Assembly (NCBI GenBank): GCA_016880505.1
Contig: JAEHDI010000210.1
Span: 1-5,009 of the forward strand
Length of the DNA: 5,009 nt
Source of the DNA: Bryobacterales bacterium
Lineage (GTDB): Bacteria > Acidobacteriota > Terriglobia > Bryobacterales > Bryobacteraceae
Direction of reading: 5' to 3'
The position numbers and the translations under genes were made by a program. Under the pieces are notes generated by a model that worked only from the letters and a program-made list of their open reading frames with translations, was not told where the DNA came from and ran no database searches. Each line of letters begins with the position of its first letter. The first letter of the stretch is position 1. This document shows positions 1 through 5,009 of the stretch, one piece after another.

Positions 1-602
1 AGTTCGTCTTCGGACTCCGGCGGCGCTGTAGTGGGCTCCAACGGGCAGATTTCGCTGGAAAACGGACGGATGAGCACGAGACCGCACCCGTCCTTCACCC
101 TTCGGGCCAGCGCCTCGCGCGACGTGGCAGTCAGCGCCTTCCAACCGTGACTCAGCGGAAGCAGGATCGCATCGAATTGCTTCGTTGAGGTTAGTTCCTG
201 TTCCAAGTACGAGTAGACGAGATTCAGGTCGCCCCGCTCCGCGCGGGCGCCGTAGTCACGGCCGAAGCACATCGTCCACTTGTTGACGTCCCAGGCAGGG
301 TCGATGCTCACGGTGGTGAGATCGAGCGACAGGCGCTGTGCCAGTTCGACGACAGTTCGGCCCTCATCAACCGAAGACACCGCGAGCAGGCGGATCGGGC
401 CGCCGGCCAGTGGCTTTGCCCACTTGACGTGCGGCGTCTCGATCTCGAGCGTATAAGGGGTCTCCAGGCGTTTGGAACTCCCCTTGCGCGCGCCCATGCC
501 GACGTCCTGCGCGTGCGCCGGCGTACGCGCCGCCGTGGCGGCTGTAGCCGCCGCGACGCTCGTCCCGAGGAACTGTCTTCGGTTCCAGTCTTGTTTCCTC
601 AT
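1..602 (-). CDS. Tat-exported protein of unknown function, N-terminal 200 codons (C-terminus outside window)
   Basis: The minus-strand frame is open from ATG at 602-600 to the window edge, so the gene is cut and its full length is unknown. The start has a good Shine-Dalgarno (GGAG, 5 bases before the ATG). The N-terminus reads MRKQDWNRRQFLGTSVAAA, a classic twin-arginine leader (R8-R9, then QFLG) with an alanine-rich h-region and an AHA|QD cleavage site near residue 31, so export in folded form to the periplasm is expected. From about residue 67 the chain alternates hydrophobic strands and helices (PIRLLAVSS, FDAILLPLSHGW, GCGLVLIRPF). This looks like an alpha/beta domain of the class I glutamine-amidotransferase-like kind found in exported Acidobacteria and Planctomycetes proteins, but I see no catalytic nucleophile elbow and do not assign a function. 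It lies downstream of the RidA-family gene on the same strand and may be co-transcribed with it. The reading frame and leader are firm; the domain suggestion is weak. Confidence 0.85.
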   Translation of the reverse strand, partial: MRKQDWNRRQFLGTSVAAATAATAARTPAHAQDVGMGARKGSSKRLETPYTLEIETPHVKWAKPLAGGPIRLLAVSSVDEGRTVVELAQRLSLDLTTVSIDPAWDVNKWTMCFGRDYGARAERGDLNLVYSYLEQELTSTKQFDAILLPLSHGWKALTATSREALARRVKDGCGLVLIRPFSSEICPLEPTTAPPESEDE

Positions 603-650
603 TTCATCTCCAGGTCTAATTCGCTTCAGTAGACAGTCGACAGCCTGCGT

Positions 651-673
651 GGGGCGGAGCGATGCGCCGCCCC
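651..673 (-). other. GC-rich stem-loop between the RidA-family gene and the downstream exported-protein gene
   Basis: GGGGCGG at 651-657 pairs perfectly with CCGCCCC at 667-673 around a 9-base loop, within which GC/GC can add two further pairs. In the minus-strand mRNA it lies about 20 bases after the RidA stop codon. No T-run follows it on either strand, so it is not a textbook intrinsic terminator. It could reduce read-through into the next gene or protect the 3' end of the upstream message. The remainder of the 603-694 gap shows no clear promoter. Confidence 0.45.
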
Positions 674-694
674 CGGCACATTCGGAAGAAAGTC

Positions 695-1138
695 TCAGAT
701 GTACGCGATGACGTCGATCTCCACCAGCGAATCTCCGGGGATCCCGCCGGCTGCTGCGATCGTCGTGCGCACCGGTGGTTCGCTGCCAAAACGGCCCTGG
801 AAGGCCTCGTTCATCGCCTTGTAATCCTTCAAGTCGTTCAGGTACACATTGCACTTCAGGACTTTTTCCATCGACGAGCCGGCGTTCTCCAACTCCTTCT
901 GGACCTCGTCCAGCACGTGTTTGGTGTGCGCCGTGATGTCCCCTTGGAAGTGCGCGCCCTTACCGGCGATGAACAGCAGATTTCCGTAGGACACGGCTCC
1001 GGAGAACAGCGGCGTCTTCTTCGGTTTCTCTCCGCGATAGTGAACCTTCTTAACGGGTCCGGCTGCGGCCTTGGCCGCACCAACGGCGGCCGCGACGCCG
1101 GCGGCCACTTTCAGCAAGCTTCTGCGATTCTGTTTCAT
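695..1138 (-). CDS. RidA (YjgF/YER057c/UK114) family protein with a Tat signal peptide
   Basis: This 147-residue protein is a RidA-family member. The family hydrolyses reactive enamine/imine intermediates such as 2-aminoacrylate and works as a trimer. After the leader, the core runs from about residue 42 to 147: the strand NLLFIAG, a helix (residues 70-86), KVLKCNVYLNDLKDYKAMNEAF, then PPVRTTIAAA and LVEIDVIAYI. R124 aligns with the carboxylate-binding arginine (R105 of E. coli RidA) and E140 with the conserved late glutamate (E120). The usual SGQIP stretch is replaced by AGKGA and the segment after it is shortened. The N-terminus, MKQNRRSLLKVAAGVAAAVG, is a typical Tat leader (R5-R6, SLLK) with a possible AAA|G cleavage near residue 26. 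The start is fixed by a strong GGAGG five bases before the ATG. Export is unusual for this family, so its substrate may differ from the cytosolic one. It is divergent from the DUF362 gene. Family assignment is firm; activity is inferred. Confidence 0.93.
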   Translation of the reverse strand: MKQNRRSLLKVAAGVAAAVGAAKAAAGPVKKVHYRGEKPKKTPLFSGAVSYGNLLFIAGKGAHFQGDITAHTKHVLDEVQKELENAGSSMEKVLKCNVYLNDLKDYKAMNEAFQGRFGSEPPVRTTIAAAGGIPGDSLVEIDVIAYI

Positions 1139-1178
1139 GAATTCCTCCGTGACGTTTAAAAGGTGTAATCATAATTCT
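1139..1178. promoter_or_regulatory. 40-base divergent intergenic region between the RidA-family and DUF362 genes
   Basis: All signals for two divergent starts must fit here or run into the coding regions. On the minus strand, the RidA gene has GGAGG just before its ATG, and TATGAT (complement of 1168-1173) resembles a -10 hexamer that would give a leader of about 23 bases. No convincing -35 partner is visible. On the plus strand, TTTAAA at 1155-1160 is a possible -10 for the DUF362 gene. The only purine-rich ribosome site, AAAAGG at 1158-1163, sits 15 bases from the ATG, which is long. Promoter calls are tentative. Confidence 0.35.
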
Positions 1179-2306
1179 ATGAGACGACGCACCTTTCTGG
1201 GAATTCCGGCTGCTGCTCCATTGTCGTTTTCCGCTGATTCGGCGCCGGTGCCCAGATACAAGGTGGTCAGCGCCTATAAATCACAGGCCGGCCAGGGCAT
1301 GCCCGGCTTGTTTCCCGGATCCGTCGTTTCGGTGCATTCGAATGCATCCATCGACGAAACCACCGAGAAGGTCAACGCACCAGCGGTGGCCCAGATGATG
1401 GCCGAAGGAATGAAGGCGCTCTGCGGAGTCAAGAACCCGCGAGACGCCTGGCGGCGCTTCTTCGCCCCGCAGGACGTCGTCGGAATCAAAGTCAACTGCT
1501 CGGGCGCCCCCGGGATCATGTCGACGCCGGCGGTGGTAGCGGAGATCGTTCGCAATCTGGTTGCGGTTGGCGTCAAGGCGGACCAAGTCCACATCTACGA
1601 GCGCTTCCAGGGCCAGTTGGACAGCGTGAATTACGCGGCGTACGTGCCCCAAGGGGTGAACATTTTTGCAATGGAGGGGTGGTGGCGGGGTAGTAGCCGC
1701 AACTATGATCCTAAGACCTATGTCGAGGTGGACTTCTTCGGTGAAGACGACACACGGTCCAACCTCGCCCGGCTCGTTTGCGACCCTCTCACGAAGATCA
1801 TCAACGTGCCGAACATGAAGGACCACGGCGCTTCGGGCGTGACGGGCTGCCTGAAGAACATCGCCTACGGCAGCTTCTCGAACGTGGCGCGATCGCACAG
1901 CGACGCGCGGACACACACGCTTTCCTTTATCGGGACGCTGGCCGCGGTGGAGCCGCTCCGTTCGAAGACCGTGCTTCAAATCATGGACGGGCTTCGCGGC
2001 GTCTGGCACGGAGGGCCGTTCTCGCCTTCGCGCCGCTACAGGTTCTACCCGAAGCAAATGATGTTCGGCACGGACCCAGTGTCGATCGACCGGCTGCTGC
2101 TCGACATCATCGAAAACAAGCGGAAGGCGGAGGGCGCCCTCTCTGTCTGGGATCGCTCGACGGCTCATGTGAAACGGGGCGGTCTCGACTCTCCGCCCGA
2201 CGTGAATCGCTACATACGCGAACCCGGGCACATCGAATATGCGTCGAAGCTTGGTCTCGGGGTGTATGACGTCGCCAAGATCCGCGTGAAGAAGATCGAA
2301 CTCTGA
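1179..2306 (+). CDS. Tat-exported DUF362 domain protein
   Basis: This is a 375-residue protein. The open frame extends upstream to 1071, but that extension overlaps the RidA gene and lacks a ribosome site. The ATG at 1179 puts a Tat-like leader at the very start (MRRRTFLGIPAAAPLSFSAD), so I choose it. DUF362 signatures follow in order: VGIKVNCSGAPG at 101-112; an adjacent helix and GVKADQVHIYER to 142; the hallmark NVPNMKDHGASGVTGCLKN at 209-227; IMDGLRGVWHGGP at 268-280; and MMFGTDPVSIDRLLLDII at 294-311. DUF362 has no settled function. Many members are fused to 4Fe-4S ferredoxin domains, but this one has no CxxCxxC cluster motif and only four scattered cysteines (82, 107, 201, 224). Its stop overlaps the start of the next gene, suggesting that the two products act together. 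The family call is confident; the role is unknown. Confidence 0.9.
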   Translation: MRRRTFLGIPAAAPLSFSADSAPVPRYKVVSAYKSQAGQGMPGLFPGSVVSVHSNASIDETTEKVNAPAVAQMMAEGMKALCGVKNPRDAWRRFFAPQDVVGIKVNCSGAPGIMSTPAVVAEIVRNLVAVGVKADQVHIYERFQGQLDSVNYAAYVPQGVNIFAMEGWWRGSSRNYDPKTYVEVDFFGEDDTRSNLARLVCDPLTKIINVPNMKDHGASGVTGCLKNIAYGSFSNVARSHSDARTHTLSFIGTLAAVEPLRSKTVLQIMDGLRGVWHGGPFSPSRRYRFYPKQMMFGTDPVSIDRLLLDIIENKRKAEGALSVWDRSTAHVKRGGLDSPPDVNRYIREPGHIEYASKLGLGVYDVAKIRVKKIEL

Positions 2307-2308
2307 TG
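2304..2308 (+). promoter_or_regulatory. TGATG stop/start overlap coupling two genes
   Basis: The TGA stop of the DUF362 gene (2304-2306) shares its last base with the ATG of the next gene (2306-2308). The bases before it (GTGAAGAAGATCGAACTC) contain only a weak purine-rich ribosome site. Re-initiation by ribosomes finishing the upstream gene is therefore the likely means of translation, which fits a two-gene operon. Confidence 0.8.
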
Positions 2309-3244
2309 ATTGCCGTCATTCTTGCCCTCGTGTTGCCGGCGCTCTATTGGGAGCAGGGGCCGGAGACCGCTCCCACGCTTCGGGAAGCCGGTGTGGACTG
2401 CGTCCATGTACCCGCGGCCGGTGCTGCCGCTTGGGAGAAGGCCGGGTTTTGCCACGTGGGTGTCAGCCCGGCTACGCTCGAGGGCTTCCAGAAGGCGCTC
2501 ACTCCGGGTGTGCGAATGATCGCCAATGAAGCCTCGGCGACGCGCGCGCCGTGGATCACCGCCAACGGCTGGCGTTTCGAGCGGGCCAACGACAAGCAAG
2601 GTTACCTTTATGAGGCGAAAGCTGGTGCGGCTGCACTGTCGGCGGCAGAGGCGTTCGCATACGGTGCGGAGGCCTTAATCCGCGTCGAACCGGCCGACCT
2701 CAAGGAATTCGGACGTATGCTGGGGTTTCTGAAACGGGCGGAAAAACCACCTCTGCCTTCTCTGGCTGACGTCGGCGTCGTGGACGACGGCTCAGCGCTT
2801 GTAGGCGAGGTCATGAACCTATTCCTCCGTCGGAACGTGCTATTTCGTGCGTTAGAAGCTCCGGATCCGAGTTATCCGATCAACATCCAGTTGGGCGTGA
2901 ACTACCCGAAGTCCGAGGCCGCCAACCCGGGAGCCTTCGCGCTCAAGATCCGCCGGCAATTGACCGACGAGAAACGCCTGCTCCAGATCTTCGGGAGCGC
3001 GGTCGTCATCGGGCGGTTCACTTCGGACGGGAAGACCGCCCGGCTCCACCTGCTCAACTACGGTAAACGGCCGGTTGAAGGGTTGCGCGTGAGGATGAGA
3101 GGGACCTACGGCAAACCGGCTCTACTCGTTGCTGGTCAGGAGAACTCCGCGGCGGAGGACTACATGGTCGCGGACGGCGGCACGGAGTTCAGCATCCCGG
3201 TGATGGGCGCCTACTCTGTGGTTGATTTTGATGTCGTCCAATGA
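2306..3244 (+). CDS. Predicted exported protein of unknown function, coupled to the DUF362 gene
   Basis: I do not recognise this 312-residue protein. The first 13 residues (MIAVILALVLPAL) are hydrophobic and followed by YWEQGPET, so it has a short, Sec-type signal or anchor without an obvious charged n-region. Residues 25-145 alternate short strands and helices (LREAGVDCVHVP, FCHVGVS, EALIRVEPADLKEFGRML), reminiscent of part of a barrel or alpha/beta fold. Residues 155-200 read DVGVVDDGSALVGEVMNLF, then NVLFRAL, a pattern seen in amidotransferase-like accessory domains of glycosidase-type proteins. Residues 230-312 are strand-rich (ARLHLLNYGKRPVEGLRVRM, AYSVVDFDV) and resemble the beta-sandwich that ends many secreted glycoside hydrolases. 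No catalytic acid pair can be named. Overlap with the DUF362 gene implies a shared job at the cell envelope. The gene is certain, its function is not. No terminator separates it from the Pho regulator gene 76 bases downstream. Confidence 0.82.
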   Translation: MIAVILALVLPALYWEQGPETAPTLREAGVDCVHVPAAGAAAWEKAGFCHVGVSPATLEGFQKALTPGVRMIANEASATRAPWITANGWRFERANDKQGYLYEAKAGAAALSAAEAFAYGAEALIRVEPADLKEFGRMLGFLKRAEKPPLPSLADVGVVDDGSALVGEVMNLFLRRNVLFRALEAPDPSYPINIQLGVNYPKSEAANPGAFALKIRRQLTDEKRLLQIFGSAVVIGRFTSDGKTARLHLLNYGKRPVEGLRVRMRGTYGKPALLVAGQENSAAEDYMVADGGTEFSIPVMGAYSVVDFDVVQ

Positions 3245-3246
3245 CA

Positions 3247-3286
3247 ATGCAACCGCAACGTCACGGGATTGTCATGAGTTTGTAAC
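3247..3286 (+). promoter_or_regulatory. Tandem Pho box upstream of the PhoB-type regulator gene
   Basis: Two 7-base direct repeats, TTGTCAT (3269-3275) and TTGTAAC (3280-3286), are separated by 4 bases, the same 7+4 layout as the PhoB box (consensus near CTGTCAT, 4 A/T-rich bases, CTGTCAT/C). Stepping back 11 bases gives ACGTCAC (3258-3264), and a further 11 gives a weaker ATGCAAC (3247-3253), so two overlapping boxes are plausible. The box takes the place of a -35 element. The region lies entirely within the 76-base gap. It predicts positive autoregulation under phosphate starvation. Confidence 0.78.
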
Positions 3287-3297
3287 AATCGTTGCGT

Positions 3298-3303
3298 TAT
3301 CTT
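3298..3303 (+). promoter_or_regulatory. Possible -10 element of the regulator promoter
   Basis: TATCTT matches TATAAT at four of six positions and begins 11 bases after the last Pho repeat, close to the spacing known for PhoB-activated promoters. Transcription would start near 3310, leaving a leader of only about ten bases before the ATG at 3321. The only ribosome-site candidate, GGTAAG at 3307-3312, would then be partly outside the message. Confidence 0.5.
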
Positions 3304-3320
3304 TACGGTAAGTCAGATCT

Positions 3321-4046
3321 ATGAAGAAGATTCTGCTGGTCGAGGATGACGCGGACCTGTTCGTGTTGTTGAAATACAACCTGGAGAAAGAAGGTTATGC
3401 TCTCGTAGGTTCACACACCGGCAAGGGCGTTCTCGAACTGTGTCGCCGCGAGAGGCCCGATCTCATCATTTTGGACATCATGCTTCCGGACTCGGACGGC
3501 CTGGACATCTGCAAGAGCATTCGTAGTCATCCCGAACTCTCCCATACTCCGATCATCTTCCTGACGGCAAGGGCGGCCGAAACGGATCGCATCGTCGGGC
3601 TGGAACTCGGCGCCAACGACTACATCGTCAAGCCGTTCTTCGTCCGGGAGTTGATCGCCCGGATCAAGATCCAGTTTCGTGGTCAGGCCACACCGGCAAG
3701 AATTCTAAAGGCCGGCCCGCTCGAACTGGACCGCAACACCATGCAGGTCCGACTCAACGGAAGCCTGCTCGCTTTGACGGCAACCGAGTTCCGCCTGCTC
3801 GAATTCCTGATGAGTCGTCCTGAGGTTGTTTTCAGCCGGGAACAGTTGCTCGATTCCGTCTGGGGGCACGAAAGAGCCGTGACAGACCGGACAGTTGATG
3901 TGTACATTCTTCGTCTTCGGCAGAAGATCGAGGCTGATCCGTCGAACCCCCAGATGATTCGATCTGTCAGAGGATTCGGTTATACTTTCGCCGTGGATAC
4001 TGAAGAGACTGCCGGCAAACACAGCCCCGCCGTCACACACAGTTAG
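3321..4046 (+). CDS. phoB: PhoB-type response regulator (OmpR/PhoB family), phosphate regulon
   Basis: This is a 241-residue, two-domain response regulator that acts in the cytoplasm as a DNA-binding transcription factor. The receiver domain (about 1-120) has the acidic pocket E8-D9-D10, phospho-acceptor D52 in ILDIMLPDSDG, T82 in FLTAR, Y101, and K104 in VKPF. The winged-helix domain (about 126-225) has LTATEFRLLEFLMSRP, VFSREQLLDSVWG and the recognition helix RTVDVYILRLRQKI, ending in IRSVRGFGYTF. After this comes a polar tail of about 17 residues, slightly longer than in E. coli PhoB (229 residues). Sequence alone could fit other OmpR-family members, but Pho-box repeats before it and pstS after it favour PhoB (often called PhoP in Gram-positives). 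No histidine kinase gene adjoins it within the window, so its partner PhoR must lie elsewhere. The start is the first ATG after the putative promoter. Confidence 0.9.
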   Translation: MKKILLVEDDADLFVLLKYNLEKEGYALVGSHTGKGVLELCRRERPDLIILDIMLPDSDGLDICKSIRSHPELSHTPIIFLTARAAETDRIVGLELGANDYIVKPFFVRELIARIKIQFRGQATPARILKAGPLELDRNTMQVRLNGSLLALTATEFRLLEFLMSRPEVVFSREQLLDSVWGHERAVTDRTVDVYILRLRQKIEADPSNPQMIRSVRGFGYTFAVDTEETAGKHSPAVTHS

Positions 4047-4075
4047 CAAACCTTATCTGCCAGGTTGTGTTGTGG

Positions 4076-4103
4076 CGCAGGCCATCGTTTCCCGTGGCCT
4101 GCG
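4076..4103 (+). terminator. Strong stem-loop after the regulator gene, possible terminator without T-run
   Basis: CGCAGGCCA (4076-4084) pairs perfectly with TGGCCTGCG (4095-4103) around a 10-base loop, starting 30 bases after the regulator stop codon. A nine-pair GC-rich stem is stable, but AGGGCGGCAG follows rather than a run of Ts. It may be an atypical terminator or a 3'-end stabiliser that separates the regulator message from pstS. Confidence 0.45.
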
Positions 4104-4111
4104 AGGGCGGC

Positions 4112-4133
4112 AGACGACAAAAGCTGATCGTCT
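4112..4133. other. Second, weaker stem-loop in the regulator-pstS gap
   Basis: AGACGA (4112-4117) and TCGTCT (4128-4133) form a six-pair stem with a 10-base loop, nine bases after the stronger hairpin. Together the two may form a composite transcript end. On the minus strand TTTT lies inside the loop, not after the stem, so it is not a minus-strand terminator. The rest of 4134-4213 shows no gene or clear motif. Confidence 0.25.
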
Positions 4134-4213
4134 CCCCCACGACACACGCAAGTCCCCTGCCTGCAACGTGGTCGTCACAGCGACGCCCTGCGCGCCGGTG
4201 TTGTGGAACTGAG

Positions 4214-4242
4214 AATTCACTTTGCTGTAATCGAATCGTAAC
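4214..4242 (+). promoter_or_regulatory. Pho box upstream of pstS
   Basis: CTGTAAT (4225-4231) and TCGTAAC (4236-4242) are 7-base direct repeats 4 bases apart, matching Pho-box layout and closely resembling the TTGTAAC repeat before the regulator gene. A poorer third unit, AATTCAC (4214-4220), keeps the 11-base step. GAAAAT at 4253-4258 matches four of six -10 bases and starts 10 bases after the box. pstS is a conserved Pho-regulon target, which supports this call. Confidence 0.75.
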
Positions 4243-4264
4243 TTGATATTTCGAAAATGTTACT

Positions 4265-4270
4265 AGGAGA
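4265..4270 (+). promoter_or_regulatory. pstS: Shine-Dalgarno that sets the TTG start of pstS
   Basis: AGGAGA is followed by a 6-base spacer (CAACCC) and then TTG at 4277. An in-frame TGA at 4244-4246 limits any upstream extension, and no in-frame ATG or GTG lies between it and the signal peptide. The TTG is therefore the best start. Confidence 0.8.
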
Positions 4271-4276
4271 CAACCC

Positions 4277-5009
4277 TTGCGACGCTCTATTCCTGCTCTG
4301 TTGCTGTTTGCTGCGACGATCCCCGCGACTGGTCAGGTCCTGATCAACGGGGCCGGGGCGACCTTCCCGTACCCTATCTATGCCAAGTGGTTTGACGAAT
4401 TCCACAAGAAGAACCCACAGGCCCAGATCAACTACCAGTCTATCGGTTCCGGCGGAGGCATCCGGCAGTTGCTGGCCGGGACGGTCGATTTCGGGGCGTC
4501 CGATAGCCCGATGACCGACGAGCAGCTCTCGAAGTCGCCTTCGCGGATCCTCCACTTTCCGACGGTGCTTGGGGCGGTGGTGGCGACATATAACGTGCCT
4601 GGAGTGACACAGGAGCTGAACTTCACTCCGGAGGCCCTGGCCGGAATCTACCTGGGAACGGTTACCAAATGGAATGATCCGGTCCTCGCGAAGGCGAACC
4701 CGCGCGCGAAGCTGCCCGCCGCGGCCATTATTCCGGTGCGGCGTTCCGACGGCAGCGGCACGACATTCGTCTGGACGGATTTTCTGTCCAAGGCCAGCCC
4801 GGCGTGGAAATCAAAGGTGGGTTCGGGGAATGCGGTGAGTTGGCCCGCCGGTCTCGGAGCCAAGGGTAACGAGGGTGTCTCAGGACTGGTAAAGCAGACG
4901 CCGAACTCGATCGGATACGTGGAGCTGGTGTACGCCATCCAGAACAAGATGGCGTACGGTCGTATCCAAAATGCGTCCGGCGCCTTCGTCAGACCCGATC
5001 TCAATAGCG
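4277..5009 (+). CDS. pstS: Phosphate ABC transporter substrate-binding protein PstS (C-terminus outside window)
   Basis: PstS captures inorganic phosphate in the periplasm and delivers it to the PstCAB transporter. The first 244 residues are present; E. coli mature PstS is about 320, so roughly a quarter to a third is missing. The start is TTG, giving MRRSIPALLLFAATIPATGQ, a short Sec signal peptide with cleavage likely near the TGQ. The core aligns well with E. coli PstS: INGAGATFPYPIYAKWFDEF, YQSIGSGGGIRQLLAGTVDF, GASDSPMTDEQL, FPTVLGAVVATYN, IYLGTVTKWNDP, VRRSDGSGTTFVWTDFL, WPAGLGAKGNEG, SIGYVELVYA. Phosphate-binding residues can be placed: T29, F30, S58, D76, R156, S160, G161, T162, all conserved. 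It follows the PhoB-type regulator on the same strand after 230 bases and has its own Pho box. pstC, pstA, pstB and phoU are expected downstream but are not in view. Absence of an ATG start makes it easy to mis-annotate. Confidence 0.96.
   Translation, partial: MRRSIPALLLFAATIPATGQVLINGAGATFPYPIYAKWFDEFHKKNPQAQINYQSIGSGGGIRQLLAGTVDFGASDSPMTDEQLSKSPSRILHFPTVLGAVVATYNVPGVTQELNFTPEALAGIYLGTVTKWNDPVLAKANPRAKLPAAAIIPVRRSDGSGTTFVWTDFLSKASPAWKSKVGSGNAVSWPAGLGAKGNEGVSGLVKQTPNSIGYVELVYAIQNKMAYGRIQNASGAFVRPDLNS

Noticed and set aside
662..1159. Plus-strand open frame (165 codons) opposite the RidA-family gene
   Set aside because: The minus strand encodes a recognisable RidA core with a strong ribosome site; this frame has no motif and no ribosome site.
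1071..1178. Upstream extension of the DUF362 reading frame
   Set aside because: It overlaps the start of the divergent RidA gene, lacks a ribosome site, and would bury the Tat leader that begins at 1179.
1281..2231. Long minus-strand open frame (316 codons) opposite the DUF362 gene
   Set aside because: It is antisense to a protein with clear family motifs, its translation is rich in R, H and V with no recognisable domain, and such frames are common opposite GC-rich genes.
3241..3296. Inverted repeats ATGACAA/TTGTCAT (3241-3247, 3269-3275) and CGCAACG/CGTTGCG (3254-3260, 3290-3296)
   Set aside because: The two pairs interleave, have loops over 20 bases and no T-run. They are better explained by the Pho-box repeats plus chance than by a terminator or structured RNA.
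4047..4276. Possible small gene or RNA in the regulator-pstS gap
   Set aside because: No open frame with a ribosome site and no recognisable RNA fold was found; hairpins and the Pho box account for the visible structure.
4648..5004. Minus-strand open frame within pstS
   Set aside because: It is a shadow of the conserved PstS coding sequence with no independent support.

Overview
The window comes from a GC-rich bacterial chromosome. Several genes begin with twin-arginine (Tat) signal peptides on proteins of unknown function, one is a DUF362 protein, and one long stretch is a Pho regulatory locus. This mix resembles the Acidobacteriota of the Bryobacterales/Solibacter group. That placement is an inference from style and gene content, not from a marker gene.

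Left part (1-1178), minus strand: a RidA-family protein (1138 to 695) is followed, after a 92-base gap holding a GC-rich hairpin, by the first 200 codons of a larger Tat-exported protein (602 leftward off the window). Both carry an RR-type leader. The RidA protein keeps the family's substrate-binding arginine but appears to be exported, which is unusual for an enzyme normally guarding cytoplasmic metabolism.

Middle part (1179-3244), plus strand: divergently from the RidA gene, across only 40 bases, lie a Tat-exported DUF362 protein and an unrecognised protein with an N-terminal hydrophobic signal. They overlap in the sequence TGATG (stop and start share one A), so they form a translationally coupled pair.

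Right part (3245-5009), plus strand: a PhoB-type response regulator is followed by a high-affinity phosphate-binding protein PstS, cut by the window end. Each is preceded by 7-base repeats at 11-base spacing that match the architecture of Pho boxes, with a -10-like hexamer 10 to 11 bases downstream. This predicts that the regulator controls both its own gene and pstS. No sensor kinase (PhoR) lies between them or upstream. The other Pst transporter genes would be expected beyond 5009. PstS appears to use a TTG start codon.

There are no tRNA or rRNA genes, insertion sequences, CRISPR arrays or phage genes that I can see. The most noteworthy signals are the tandem Pho boxes, the exported RidA protein and the coupled DUF362 pair.
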